Positions 33,859-46,385 of a stretch of DNA of 64,000 nucleotides are shown here, piece by piece. Every line of letters starts with the position of its first letter. The first letter of the stretch is position 1. Below the pieces are notes generated by a model. That model was not told the DNA's origin. It worked only from the letters and a program-made list of their open reading frames with translations, and did not search any database. Made by a program: the position numbers and the translations under genes. Source of the DNA: Geosiphon pyriformis (taxonomy: Eukaryota > Glomeromycota > Glomeromycetes > Archaeosporales > Geosiphonaceae); contig JAAOMT010000302.1 of the NCBI GenBank assembly GCA_016748015.1, forward strand, positions 124,001 to 188,000. Reading direction: 5' to 3'.

Positions 33859-35530
33859 TGGTTTGATCAGATCCGTTTGCAAAAATGAGTTCTAATTTGT
33901 GCTTGAGCAAAACGTGTCAATATTCTTTGTTTGCCTATTTATTATATACATATTTTGATTGTTGCAGTGAAATTTGAACTAGTAAAAATCAAGGCTTCGG
34001 GAAACCCCTTTTTCATGTGTATTACTGTACCCAAAATGCCATCATGCTGCTGAGGGCCGAATTCGTTATTATTCTCTAAACAGTCACTAACGGATGGATT
34101 GTCATATATCAATAATAGGCAAGGCTAAGCATTGTCACTATTTCCAAGAAAAAATTCCCCGAGCGCCCATTTTCATCTCTATCTATTACAGTCGTACAAT
34201 TTCGGCATTTACATATCGCAGATCCTCAGATGTTTTGGATGTTTCCACACCAACTAGTCTTGGAAGTTTAAGCTTCATTTTGGATAATAACATGAACTCC
34301 TAATTCCTCATTAAACGTTGGCGAAATTGACAATATGCCTAGCCAAGCATTTTCGGACCGTTTTTCGTGTAATTTTTCTTGACCATATTAGATACCTCGA
34401 ACGGCGGAATGATGATAGCGTCGAATTCATGAGTAAAAAAAGCAACAGTCTTTTTGTGAATCTCATTTTGCAAATGTTTAATTTTTTGTTGAATACATGC
34501 TATTGCTTTAAAAGTTAATTGTATTAACTTGTCTTTTTGTGATATTAATTGCCCATGTAAATGCAAATATAAGCAATACATTCAATATTTTATAAACCCA
34601 GACAAACTTCTATTCATTAGTTTTTTGAAAATAAGTAGGTTTGTTATTAGATATAATCTTGTATAAAAAGAGCCATTGTGCTTTGTTTTAAATGAAAAGG
34701 TCATAATGAACATTATTATTATTATTTGAACTGGAAATAGGCTTGTACTAATATGTATATTTATATATTAATAAAGTTTAAAAATAAGAAACATAAAAGT
34801 AAATTCAACACAAATTGTAATAGTTTAATGTAATTTTTTAAGAAAATGAAAGAAAAAATAATATATTGATATATTTTGTTGTTATTGTGTATTATGTTTA
34901 ATAATTTTATTTTGTGCAGACAATGCTTAACAAATACTAAAAAACAGAAAACATTTTTAATCACACATTATTAATTAAGATATATCAAAAAAAATTGTTA
35001 TAAAAAATGTTAAATCATAAGAAAACAAAATAATATTATTGAAAAAAGTTGATTAAAGCCTATATGAGATAAACAAAAGTTGTGTAGAACTATTAAGGTT
35101 GTTTATGTCTAGTACCTGCTAGTATTGCAAATAAAGCAATTGATCATGAACTGTTGTCATTTTTTTGTATTTTTTGGTTTTTATGCTTTTATTTGTATTT
35201 TGTTTTTCATTATTTTTGCATTTTTATTGTTGATAGCAAGAATAGTCTTGACCAGCTCATGTTTATTATAGGTTGGTTTGTTGAAAAAAACCATAAATTT
35301 TGTAAAATATAAAAAAAAGACATAATGAGCAACCATAATTTTTGAGACTATTTTGCAACTTATTCATTCCAATAAGGTTTTAAAGAGCTGTTTTTGTTGT
35401 TTAAACTTCTCTTTTTGCTTAATGATGGTAGTGGTAATGGTAGTAGTAGTGAGATTAACATTTTTAAAAACTAGCTTGGAAAAAAAAGTAAAGAGTTACT
35501 TTTTTAATCAAAACAGTAATTGAAAAGAGG
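33859..35530. other. spacer, no supported gene
   Basis: Small frames at 34,094-34,303 and 34,318-34,518 have no family signal. 34,700-35,340 is mostly A/T. A Gly/Ser-coding simple sequence (GGTAGT repeats) lies near 35,425-35,455. Confidence 0.5.
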
Positions 35531-35692
35531 ATGGTTCTAAAAAATGATGATAAAAACAGTGACAATAATAAAGACAGTAACAGTAGTTCTACTATGAATA
35601 TTCTCAAGACAAATCCTCTTTCAAGTGCATCTTCTATCTTCAATAATAATATTAATGAGTTGAAGCGAGAGCTTCTCAATTTTTTCTTATAG
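35531..35692 (+). CDS. small Asn/Ser-rich open frame, uncertain
   Basis: A 53-codon frame from ATG: MVLKNDDKNSDNNKDSNSSS, then INELKRELLNFFL and a stop. The Asn/Asp/Ser-rich composition is typical of disordered regions in AT-rich fungi. Downstream, out of frame, are SLIESGFTPVIKEEVEKKTN and THGKKFFCPSSNAYC, so this may be one exon or a remnant of a longer gene reaching about 35,900. No family recognised. Confidence 0.3.
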   Translation: MVLKNDDKNSDNNKDSNSSSTMNILKTNPLSSASSIFNNNINELKRELLNFFL

Positions 35693-36197
35693 ATATTTGA
35701 TCATTAATTGAAAGCGGTTTTACTCCAGTAATTAAAGAGGAAGTCGAAAAAAAGACCAATTATTAAGAAACCGAAATAATACCTCTTTCCACACATGGAA
35801 AAAAGTTCTTTTGCCCTTCATCTAATGCTTATTGCCAATCAAAAGAATATTTTTGACAAATACGATGATGAAAAAACATAAGAGGTTCAACAATAATTAA
35901 ATTTTCCTTTCAATTTCCCCTAATGGAAAGCACACTTGGAAAATAGAAACATTTGAGACAACTCAATTTTTTCAATTTAATACTCATTATCTTTTAAAGA
36001 CTGTCAACTTGGATTACCAAGAAATCTTTATTCCTAAATGTTTGTATTTTTGCAAGACTAATTTTTCACTTAATAAACCTAAAAGGTTGAATTTTTCTTG
36101 AATTTGAAGTTTGAATGGTAAATTTAAATTTGAAAATAATCATTTGTCGGAGCCATTTTGTCAACGTTTCCATTAATATTGTGGTTGTCGTTGTTGC

Positions 36198-36246
<49 letters not shown>

Positions 36247-36299
36247 TGAAGTTATAACATTATTTGTGGGCTAAATGCGAGGATAACTAAGAAATTAAG
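35693..36299. other. spacer downstream of the MYSM1-like relic
   Basis: Apart from the coding-like fragments noted with the small frame before it and the ATT microsatellite at 36,199-36,246, nothing is recognised. Confidence 0.4.
36199..36246. repeat. (ATT)n microsatellite
   Basis: About 16 ATT units, at the end of the MYSM1-like pseudogene where its homology fades. Confidence 0.9.
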
Positions 36300-38249
36300 T
36301 GGTCCAATCTCAAAATACCACCTTCACATCAAGGGTTATTCATGTTTACTCAACTAGAAAATCAAATGCATTAATAAATTTTTAAACATTAGCCTTTAAT
36401 TCAAATGCCTCTCTCGCCTTCACTTCGGATCCTGGATCCATTTCACACTAAGGATCAAAACATATAACTTATAAGCAAAATCTGATAACCTTTCAATGGA
36501 GTTTTTGGATTAGAGAATAATTTACCTGGGATTTGGGTGCTGATGCTCTGACAAGGAAACGGAAACGATACTTCCAATAATTATTAGTCCGGAATGTATT
36601 TTCCACCCAGCAAGGTATTATTTCAGTATGGACAAGATGTGAGAGTGAAAATCCATTACTAACTAAAATTCAAGGGAAATTGATTAAAGGGAATTCAAAA
36701 ATGCAGAAATTAAAATATTTTCATTGAATACCATAGTAGTGTCAGTTATTGTAATACGGAGCGGGGCAGGATGAAGGTCTCCGTAAGGATTTGGGGGAAT
36801 CAATTGAAAAGGATCAGAAGAAGTGTACTCATTGTCGTATAATTTATTATTCAGAATAATTTAGGAAAATTTTGAGCTGATCAAATAAAAAAAGGATAAT
36901 TTCCAATAATTAACCCGACATGCTTCTTGATTTCATGGCTCTGAATTCGCAGGAGTAATCAAGTGAATAACAGTTGGAATTCGTGTTATATTGTAATAAG
37001 AATTTTAAAGTAAACCTGGGGCCATGGGAGTCAGCATTATAAAGATCTTTCTCATTTACTCTTGACAAATGACAAAAGAATAAATAAAGGAGAAAGAAAC
37101 GTCTTTCGTATGTCTATCAAATATTTCTTGAAATTGCGCTAAAATACCATCTCTCCAAGTCATTACGAACTCGTCTGCGTCTTGTTCTATTTACATTCTA
37201 AAAAAATTCGCAGAAGACTCAATGAGTTGTTCAACTAACCTCTTCTGGGCCCAGTCATCGTCAAAATTAGCCTTTTCAATTATGGATATTTCCAAATGTA
37301 TAAAATCCATCCACGGTTTCTTCATACTTTCATCTTTGATATGGTCATCTTGTTTTAGGAGGAATTGAAACTTCCCTAAAATTAATTGTCCCAATTACTT
37401 CTAAGTAGATATGAACCCGACCATATCACCACGATTCTAATTCAGAAAAGGATATTCTGAATAAATCGTGGTAAAAAGGTAATTCAAAATTTTCATTTTA
37501 AAACCTGTCCGAGTACTTGTCGTGGTAACATAATTTGGTTTCCCTTCTATCCAGGCATTGAGTATGTAATTCCGAATTTTCATATAAGGCTCAGGAGTTT
37601 TGGCAGCTAAGAATTCAGAATTAGCTTCTTTTTCTTCCTCGGTGATTATTAATTGAACTAAAATCTTGCACAAAAGGTTGCTCGAAATATGAATACTCTG
37701 TACCGTGGAAAATTCGAAAAAATTTTTTCTACCTTTTCTGAGGCCGAAACTGAAGCTTCCTATTATTCTCAAAATTAGCTATTAAAATTTTGAGAATAGG
37801 GTTATTATGTCAATAGTAGCTTTTTTAAGCCTCACATTCTTCACCGGTGAAATCATTATCGTCTCAAGTGACCCATCATCTGCAGATAATATTCAAAAAC
37901 AATTTGATAGAAGAAATGCTAGGAAGGCGCAATAAATATGAATTTATTTACCATCTTCGCCCAATTCTGTTAGGTCAGACACATCATCCAGATAATCTTT
38001 GTCATTCTCCATTTCACCACTTCAGCGAATTTCAAAAATTTCAGGTTTCTGTTCGATGACAACTCGCGGTATAACCAAATGCTTCAGCTCTTCATTTAAT
38101 TCGAATCTCTTTGCGATCTGAGCATTATTAATTTCTTTTTCATTGATACCAAGTCTCGGGGAACGCAAAATTTCATGACTTTCCAATTCTAGCTTATCAA
38201 TTCTAACTTCTTGAGTTATTGATAAATATGGAGATTTTGCCATTTCCAT
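36300..38249 (-). pseudogene. decayed MYSM1-like SWIRM + JAMM (MPN) protein
   Basis: Homologous blocks stand in order on the minus strand. The SWIRM segment at 37,500-37,640 reads [20 protein letters not shown] then [28 protein letters not shown] at about 37,380-37,430 is preceded by a TGA. A linker at 37,200-37,350 includes MKKPWMDF and KANFDDDW. The JAMM core at 36,420-36,660 gives LVMDFHSH, then LVHTEII, then LLGGKYIPD with two stops, LLEVSFPFPCQS, and CEMDPGSEVKAREAFEL. The metal-binding HSHP motif survives only as a doubtful SYPRI near 36,275. MYSM1 removes ubiquitin from histone H2A. Frame changes inside FHSHI/LVHTEII/LLGG cannot be explained by introns, so this copy is dead. The upstream frame 38,249-38,022 and MENDKDYLDDVSD may be its N-terminus. 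Confidence 0.75.
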
Positions 38250-38344
38250 TTTTTTTTTGTTTTTGCAAATTGTATTTCTCTATCATCAGAGGAAAATTAA
38301 ATTTCTAGTAGAATAAAATTATAGTGTAATCGAATTTAGGGAGA

Positions 38345-38397
38345 TTCGGTTATTAATTGTACCCGACACCTCTCTCACAATTCCCGGCAAGCCCCAA
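38345..38397 (-). pseudogene. Fanzor relic, copy 7 (short fragment)
   Basis: Minus strand: REL, a stop, ERCRVQLITES, matching FRELRKRCRV.LVNEF of the other copies. It breaks off at both sides within about 55 bases. Confidence 0.5.
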
Positions 38398-38523
38398 AGG
38401 GTTGGTATACATGTGAAAAAAATCAGTGACTACCATAAATAGAATTTATGAGGTTTTTTGCTTAAACGTTCTATGAAATAATTAGGTAGCCCTAAATCTC
38501 GAGAACATGACCATTTTATGGTA

Positions 38524-39936
38524 TCAAGCAGACCTTGATAATTGGCAGAAAAGAATTTTGAGTTTTGGGTCTGCAGCTTTGTTTCCAGCTGCTGAGGCTT
38601 TGTGATAGCATTTGATGGCTTCGTGCAAATCACGTAATATCCCTTTTCCCACGGAATAAGAATCTGCCAAATACAGACTGCCTTGACTATGACCGTTCCA
38701 TGTTGATCTCAAGTACCAATAAGCTGCCTTTCTGTCGTCTTTTTTGTTCTGTTCTGCTGTGGAAAAACTATAGCCTAAGTAGTTCAAAAGAGGCCTGGAT
38801 CAAAATTTCATCTTGAAATAAAATTAACCTAAACAAGAATAAATTAAATACCATAGGAACACTGTCCCGAGCCATTTCCTCCTAATGCAGATTTTGTGTA
38901 CCATTCAAAAGCTTTTCTAGCATCCTTATCACATGCAATGCCATGTCGATAAAAATACCCTGAATTGGGAAATTTTGTCAATTAAATCTGTAAATTATAA
39001 TTAAAAAACATAGAAATCGAAATATGTGCCTATATTGTTCTGGCCTTGAGAGTTTCCCGCTTCAGCAGACTTTGTATACCAATAAAATGCTTTCGTTTTA
39101 TCTTTCTTTGTACCAATCCCTCTGTCATAGCAAAAGCCCTTCAAATTTTATGAACGTATTTAAGAATTGAGATTTTGAAATTAGATTAAAATATATAAAA
39201 TATTCGACATAAATAACAGATTGAAAAGAAAATGCTCATACAAGATTACACTGTCCATCACTATCACCTCCCATAGCAGATTTCCCATACCAAAGAAACG
39301 ATTTAGCTTCATCTTTTTCAACCCCAATTCCGTTTCGATAAGCGTATCCCAGCTTAAACTGAGCTACTAAATCACCTCCAAATGCCGATTTCTCATACCA
39401 ATAGAAAGATTTAGGCCTATCTTTCGGACACCCAATACCTTTTTCGTAGCAATATCCAAGATTATATTGGCCTGTTGTATGCCCATTCTGAGCAGATTGG
39501 GAGTACCAATAAAAAGCCGAATCAGAATTTTTTCTCACGCCAATTCCATCTCTGTAACAATATGCCAAAAAGTTCTGTCCATATTTGCAATTTTTTTCAG
39601 CCGCTTTTTTGAAATACTCGTATGCCGTTTCACTGTTAAATTCAGTGCCAATACCAAATTCATGACAGAAGCCAAGAAGACAGATAAACAAGGTTTCCCT
39701 TTGGGGATGCAAAGTATTTAGTTCAACATGATTTTCTTTCTCAGTTAAATTAACTTCGGCTAAAAGTGAGCTGAAAAAATCGGTAGTAGGGCAATTCAAC
39801 TCTGCGAGATTGGAGTTGAGTTCTGTAACCATTTTTTCAAAGTATTCTCCGCGCATTATCGCATTGTGAAATATTTGTAATTCTTGTTCAACTATTGAAT
39901 CATTCTTTGGACAAACTGATGATAATGATGATGATG

Positions 39937-39971
<35 letters not shown>

Positions 39972-40303
39972 ACATCTTCATCTGAAACTTCGATATTGGC
40001 AATTTGTTTTAGGGCTGGTAAAATGGGTAACTCCCCTAAACTTGGATGAGCAAAATCACAATCTGGTTCCAAGAATAGCTTATATTCAAAAATTTTTACA
40101 TGTAAACGAATTTTTGCTTCAAAGAATTGTGGGATATAAGTTGAATTAATCAAAACTTTTCATACCTTCTGGTGTGATAGCGGATGAACTTCCTTATTAA
40201 ACTGCAGGGTTTCAACAATAGGTGATTTTTGCCCGTTTACATCCATATCACTGTCAATATGACGAGCCCTTTTCTTCGTTAAAGTATGTTTTATAGTTGA
40301 CAT
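38524..40303 (-). CDS. Sel1-repeat protein 8 (five exons)
   Basis: Exons 40,303-40,166, 40,078-39,242, 39,138-39,030, 38,959-38,863 and 38,794-38,524 stay in frame and give 483 residues. The leader is basic (TLTKKRARHID), then contains a polyserine run (about residues 73-90) and the N-terminal region with GEYFEKMVTEL, which is nearly the same in Sel1 gene 1, its closest relative. Eight Sel1-like repeats follow, the last with the cap LRDLHEAIKCY and the tail LKILFCQ. Intron 3 appears to start with GC (ATAG/GCACAT) because NNI/G/YFYRHG is rebuilt only that way. The last junction is less sure: the donor GTGTTC keeps the frame but gives an irregular seventh repeat (LLNYLGYSFSTAEQ). It is the most intron-rich family member here. 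Confidence 0.78.
39918..39970 (-). repeat. trinucleotide tract encoding polyserine
   Basis: GAT-type repeat on the plus strand, read as TCA/TCT serine codons inside exon 2 of Sel1 gene 8. Such a tract is likely to vary in length between isolates. Confidence 0.85.
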
Positions 40304-42725
40304 TTTTAACAATCCAAGATTTTCAGTAAATTAAAACCCTCGAAATCTAGAAAAAGTTGAAGAAAAATGAATTTTGCTTCGCATGAGCCTGCAGATATAT
40401 TAGAAATAGGAAGGTGTTTTGCGTGCTATTTGATCGAAGGATTGGTTGTTTGTTGATTGTGAATCATTAGGATGCAAACTTATGCATTTCGAGGATCAGT
40501 ACGGACATATTATTGTGGAATTGTTTATATAGCTAATTGAACAATCACGCCATTCAATGTAACCTGACTTATTTTAATTTTCAGTTCCGATCGAACACAT
40601 AAAATTAACCAATGACCTAACTTAAAAAAAAAGGTTCATATAAAATTTTCATGTCAAATTTCAGAAAATTTGTAAATTAAAACAATTTGAAAATATTTTA
40701 TTTTAAGTTAAAAAGCTGTAGTTTGCTAATATTCATATCAATAAAATTTTTTTTGAATTCAATATTTTACACATAATTTTAAAATTTCTTACATCAATTA
40801 ACTTCAAATTATTGCAGATGCCCAAAAATATTATAATGTGAAAGCTAGAATTTTCTATAAATAGTATTAAAGCTTTGATGTATTCATATATTTTGATAAA
40901 TTTTTCAAAAACTGGTTTAATAAATGTCATGTTTTTCAGTATAATGCTAAAGATATTATTTTTAATAATCATTACACTGACCAAGGCTAAAATACTTGTT
41001 TTATCTGTGATCTGTGATTGACCCCCCGAAGCTGACTCCTTAAAAATTAACAACAAAGAACAATAAATAAAATAACAATATCGAACTTTCAAATCCTTAT
41101 TTGATTGTTAATTAAAATAAAGTTCTAATTCGACATCGAGAATATAAATAATAAATTTGGGCAATCATTAAGGGCAAAAGAAACATGAAATATCAAAACC
41201 GGTGAAAAATTTAGCACATCAGCCAATCAATATCTCTCAATGAAACATATTTCTGTTTTCCAAGAATTTTTGCTCCTTTTCTTAATCGATTTAACATTTC
41301 GCAGCTATCTCGTGAAAAAGGCTGAAATTAGTTTTTTTTTGCATTGTTTCTATTTAAAGCTGGGATCGTTGCAATTATCTGCATCTTATAATGTAATAGT
41401 TTAACTAAGGGGTGAAAAATTGTTTAACCTTTTGGTGCTCTACTGTGCTTTTGGGAGATAGCGAGAATTCCAATCTCGCCTTTTTGGGTAGTGAATTCAA
41501 AAAAAAAAAAATAAAGATTTCAGAAATAGAGTTTGTTTAATAGATTTTACTATATCTTTGTGTTTCCAAGAATTTATTTCAAGGTTTTGGATATTAAATG
41601 TACATAATCGCTATCTTACGAATTTTATAATTGCGCATCACATTTACGCCAGCCGATTCGATATCGAAAAAGAAACCCTCTATGAAAGCTGTTCTTAATG
41701 GTAAAATGGTTATGCCATTTCAAGATTCAAAATGATAACGAGTTACGTTCCCCAAATATAGCCATTGAGAAGTTCAAAAATTACCAATTTAATTTAATTA
41801 TGAAATCCATAGTTTCATCCAATTTGTAGGAATAAATGATTGAAATCCAAATTAAATTGACAATTTACTAAGAGCAACATTGTATTTTGCAGAATATTTT
41901 TCTTTCAAAAAAAATATGAGCTCCAAAATTCCCTATTTCAAATTTTGTGGCAAAAAGATAGGTTTATCTTTTAAACAAACTAGAATTATATTGATCTTGA
42001 TATTTTTTGAATAGGAAACCAAATTTATAAAGAATATTTCTGGAGTCAAAATTCCTAATGAAAACGTTCAGTGTTATTTACTTCCTATCTTCTTGGTCAA
42101 GATCTATAAATTTGAGAGTATCAGTAATTATTGGAATTAGAAATATTTGATTTCATTTACACTACATCAACCTTTCAAAACTTTACTGATTCACGTCAAT
42201 CAATTTTATAATTTGAAATATTCTTGAGTAAAGAAGAGCACTATTGAAAAGATATATATATGCTTATTCAACTCTTTAAATTGATGCTATATCTGTTTTT
42301 TAAACCAAAATCGCTTATAAGTATTCAAAAATGAAATTGGTGTTCAAAATCAAATGAGCACCTTTGGATAATTTTACTCTTTTGATTAAGGAAGATTTTA
42401 TTTTGAGAATTGATAAATTAAGCTGACTTAATATGTTGGTAAGTTATAAACATAAGTTTTGTCATTTTGGAATTTTTGATTGATAAGTATTTTGGAAAAT
42501 CTGCCATATTGAATTAACGGAGAGCGCCCAACACAAATAGGAGGTAGTTGTCACACATGAGAACTGATTTCTCTCACCAAACCTCAATGGTTTGTTTCAT
42601 CATTCAAAACCAAGTTTTTTGCAAATTGAGTCAAATCTTCATATCATAGCCCCTTATTCCCGTTGAAATCCAAAACTTCCCAAGTAGTAACTCCTAAGGG
42701 AACACAAGTTGGACAAAAAGATTAA
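40304..42725. other. AT-rich spacer, no supported gene
   Basis: Upstream side of Sel1 gene 8, then about 2 kb of A/T-rich sequence. The minus-strand frame at 40,733-41,092 is Ile/Lys/Phe-rich as expected by chance. Confidence 0.55.
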
Positions 42726-43560
42726 TGAGAGATTGCAGAAATACTTGCTTCAAACTTCATTGACGAAAAGTTCCAAGTCAAACATGAGGAAAAGCTAGAA
42801 TTGATGCTTTTAGGCAGTGGCTGTAGCGGAATGTGAATCATTTGAAGTTTACTTTAATCAATACCTGGGAGTTTTTGGATTGAACCCACCAAATAAGAAA
42901 AAGCAGATGGAGTCTCATTTGACTACAATATATCCACATTTTTTGGTAAGAAAACTAGTCATTTGACCTTTAAATGATCCAATTTCAGATGGGGATCGAT
43001 AGTTAAGAGATCAATATGTTTGACCTAGGTGATGAAGTAATGTTAGCTATGACGAGATTGTTGGGCTCTATGGTGGTGCGACAGATTTGTGATTAAACAG
43101 TTAGATTAACAATTGAGAAATTTAAAGGAGTTTAGCTATTGGGAAGGATTTTTAAGGTATTTGACGTCGAAAATATTGATAAGATTTCTAAATGGAAAAA
43201 GATGCTAATTTGACTTTAAACTCGTACTTCTTATCAATTCTATTTATTAAAAATGGCTCGATTGGTTCAAATATGAGTTTTAAATATGGGTGGTGCTTAC
43301 TCTGAAATGAAGCTATAAAGATTTTCCTTTCAAAAATATTTAGCCATATCACATGAAGAAGTTATAATATCGATCCTTAACAATGTAGAATCTACAAGTG
43401 ATCATTTTTTTTTAACTCTTGGTGGTTTCGTTTTGGTTACCCAGTTGTGGATCGAAATACAGTGCATGAGAACCTTTTTGAGTATGCGGGAAATATCAAG
43501 AAATGGTTAAAGGAAAATAAAATACGACTATCAACTGGCCAGCGAATTCGCTCATTTTGA
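42726..43560 (+). pseudogene. decayed coding region, family unknown
   Basis: Protein-like runs follow one another on the plus strand: EILASNFIDEKFQVKHEEKL (about 42,737), YFNQYLGVFGLNPPNKKKQM (about 42,850) ending in a good GTAAGA donor, FDLGDEVMLAMTRLLGS (about 43,019), and GYPVVDRNTVHENLFEYAGN with KKWLKENKIRLSTG (about 43,435-43,540). Frame changes and stops separate them. The composition is clearly coding but I do not recognise the protein. Part could be a working gene with introns I failed to place. Confidence 0.35.
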
Positions 43561-45959
43561 ATCGGGTGTTACTTTTTGAGGGTACTTTACAGTCAACTTT
43601 TTAATTCAGATTTCGTAAATATGAAATTTAAGAGGTTGCTTGAAAAAAAATTTGCTAAAGTATAATTCTATAAATCTTTTTTATTTTCAAGTATTTTTTC
43701 AGAAAAAGCGTGAATTTTAACCATTTATACAAATTTCTAGTTCGAATCAAAAAAAAAAAAAAATGTATATTTTGATATTGGAGCTGGTGAATAAAAAATA
43801 AAACGGATAAGGCTTGGATATGATTATCGGTCCTATATATATGACTTTGATCGTGAAAAAAAAACTTTTTCAAGGTGTGCTCAGAATTTTTTATAAACAT
43901 TGACGAAACATTTTTTTTGGAAAGTGATTGTCTAAATTCAAACTTTTATCTTTAATAATTTTTAAAAAAGTTATTTATATCAAATTAGAAAGTTGGTGGT
44001 GAATCAATGGGCTCAAAAATAAATTTCATTTCTATAGATTAACAACGTTGGTTAAATATATTTTAAGATGTATTTTTTTCTGTAAAAAACCGTTTTTGAA
44101 TGTTTAAATAACTAAAAATGTTGAATTGCCAAAAGATATAATGTATAAATCGTAGTTATTAATTAAACGTTTCAACATTCGATCAAAATTCGACACTCTT
44201 AGGAACTGTTGCGAGATTTTATTAAATTAATTTAATTATATTTACTTTTTTCATTTTATCCTTTATAAGTATCTTTGGAACATATTTGGTACTTTTATAA
44301 TAGAAAACTGAGTTTATCTTTAATAAAAGTGAGAGCTTTAAATTTATTTAAGTAGATTATTCCTTTCAAGATGAAATTTCAATAAGTTTTTGATTTCATT
44401 GAGGCTGTAGAGATTTTATCAGTATAAATGTAGTTTACTATTCGAAATAAAAAATATTCAATTTTCTTGAAAGATCTAAGGTTTACACAATTTGAAATTG
44501 GAAAGATCTTAGAGAATAAAGCTTTTTTTTTTAAAAAAAAAAAAAAAAAAGAAGAGATTTAAAAGTTAAAAATTATCAAATATTTTTATAGGAAAATACA
44601 AATTAAAACATTGACTATACAAAGATGAATTTTTGTAAAAAAAAAAAAAATTATTTTAAAGCTAGGTTTTAATTCACTTGCGTACTTGAAGATAAAACCT
44701 TTACTTTTTCGAAACCAATTAAATGTAAACACTATCTTTGTCAGAAAGTCATTATTTTAGAATTAAACTTAACTTCTCTAAATTTTAATCATATAAAAAA
44801 AAGGAAAAAATACATAGAAAATAATAGTAATAGAAAATTTTTTTATATGGGTGATTGAACTTTCTCAAAAAATTCCAATGAAAGTATTTGTTATTAATAA
44901 TACTCAGGTAAATCTTTGATCAATAATTATTTTCCTGATACACGTAAAACAATAAAATGAAAATCTATTTACTTATTTATATTTTAAAAAGCCGAAGGAT
45001 TCCGTCAATAGGAATTATTTTCATCCATGAATATGTTTACAAGTTTTTCAAAGACTGTTTTACAAACCAAAATACAGATAAAAAATATAGCCTCTAATAA
45101 ATCAGATAGGAAACAAAATTATTTATATTTGAAACAAAAAAGTTATTGCGTTTCTTGTAATACCAGTTAGAATAAACGTTTTTAATATAATTAAGTTACC
45201 TTAGTCTGTCAGTTTTAATATTGACCTTTGATTTGTTGATAAATGCACAATATATATTTGTTTCAAATTCATATTGAAATACCTGCACATCCTAAAAAAA
45301 AATTTTCCTCCAGATAACTGATATAGGCTTACAAAAGAGTCATGATTTATATTTTTTAATTTTTGTCAAAATCTAAAATATATATTGCGTTTAGAGTTAG
45401 TAGTTTCTATGATGGTTTTGCAAATTAAAACTGAAACGTAATCAAATCATTTTTCAACATTGAACAAGTAAAGACATGTAGAACGAAATTTTTAGGCTTT
45501 TATTTCAAATTTCATTTGGTATTGAATCTCTGAAAAAAAAATTTTTTTTTTCAGATATCAAAAGATTTTCAGTATTTTGAAAAACTTCTGACAAACGTTA
45601 AAGGCTTAAGCTATATGCATCATTTCATCATTTTACTCTCTCCGACACTAGAATCTTGTTTTGAATTTTATCATAGGCGTTAAAATTGTATTAATTTTCA
45701 CACGATCCATTCTAGGATTAAAAAAGTTTGGGACAAATTCTTTTCATTTCTCATAAACTTTGAAGATTAAAAATAGAAAAGATCGTAAAGAGAAAAAAAG
45801 AATTTCTGATATCTATTTCCAAGATGAAACACTTTCTTGCATTGACATATATTATTGAAACCTACATGAATACAGTTAATTATCCACGTTGAGGTAACCC
45901 TAGCCAATCGTATTTAGTCGCGGCGCTCTCTTATACTAAGGGGCTATTCTATAACTTCT
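43561..45959. other. AT-rich spacer, no supported gene
   Basis: Long poly-A/T runs (for example near 43,750, 44,530 and 44,640). No element or gene recognised. Confidence 0.6.
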
Positions 45960-46385
45960 CTCCCCAAATTGTATAAGCACCTGCCCACCAGCAGAGTTCA
46001 TAGAAAAGAAGATATTCCTTATATTTCGAGCATCATTTATATCACAATTCTAATGAGTTTTTGAAAATCAAAGAAAAGGAAATACAAAATGAGAAATTCC
46101 CCAAAAGGTTTTCAATAGAAAACAAACACTTTCCAGACATGTATTTGGACTGACCACCCATCACATAATGAACAAATATTGCTTGTCTGAAATTTCTCTA
46201 CTAACCGTACCCAACACCTCTTTCTCAATTCCATTCCCAAGTGGTCACCATTATCTTTTTATAAAAGTAATATTGTATCCCTTTACATAGTTAATAATCA
46301 ATTTCCTTCCCATGCGAAATCAATGTCTTGTGCCATGAAATCTTAGAAGAGTATGCATATGGTGAAGATAATGTTCATAAGCAGC
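45960..46385 (-). pseudogene. Fanzor relic, copy 4
   Basis: Read on the minus strand, YAAYEHYLHHMHTLLRFHG with TRH matches the corresponding helix region of copy 2. Next comes ELRKRCWVRLVEKFQTS followed by NICSLCDGW, the best-preserved zinc-ribbon entry (V.EFRTS..C..C) in the window. After the putative old intron (ending TTTTCAAAA rather than CATAG) the RuvC-III site is NCDINDARNIRNIFF and the end is NSAGGQV. Arg to Cys in NRD is a single C-to-T step. The segment between TRH and ELRKR is shortened. It is oriented tail-to-head toward copy 5, about 500 bases away. Confidence 0.7.

Noticed and set aside
33858-33882. Longer N-terminus of Sel1 gene 7
   Set aside because: The longer frame opens with TTG. 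The in-frame ATG at 33,858 is preferred. The same reasoning moved the starts of Sel1 gene 1 and of the regulator gene at 52,834.
36199-36246. CRISPR-like or structured array at the ATT tract
   Set aside because: Simple trinucleotide microsatellite with no spacers.
39918-39970. Aspartate- or Met-rich plus-strand protein from the GAT tract
   Set aside because: The tract lies inside an exon of Sel1 gene 8 on the minus strand, where it encodes serine.
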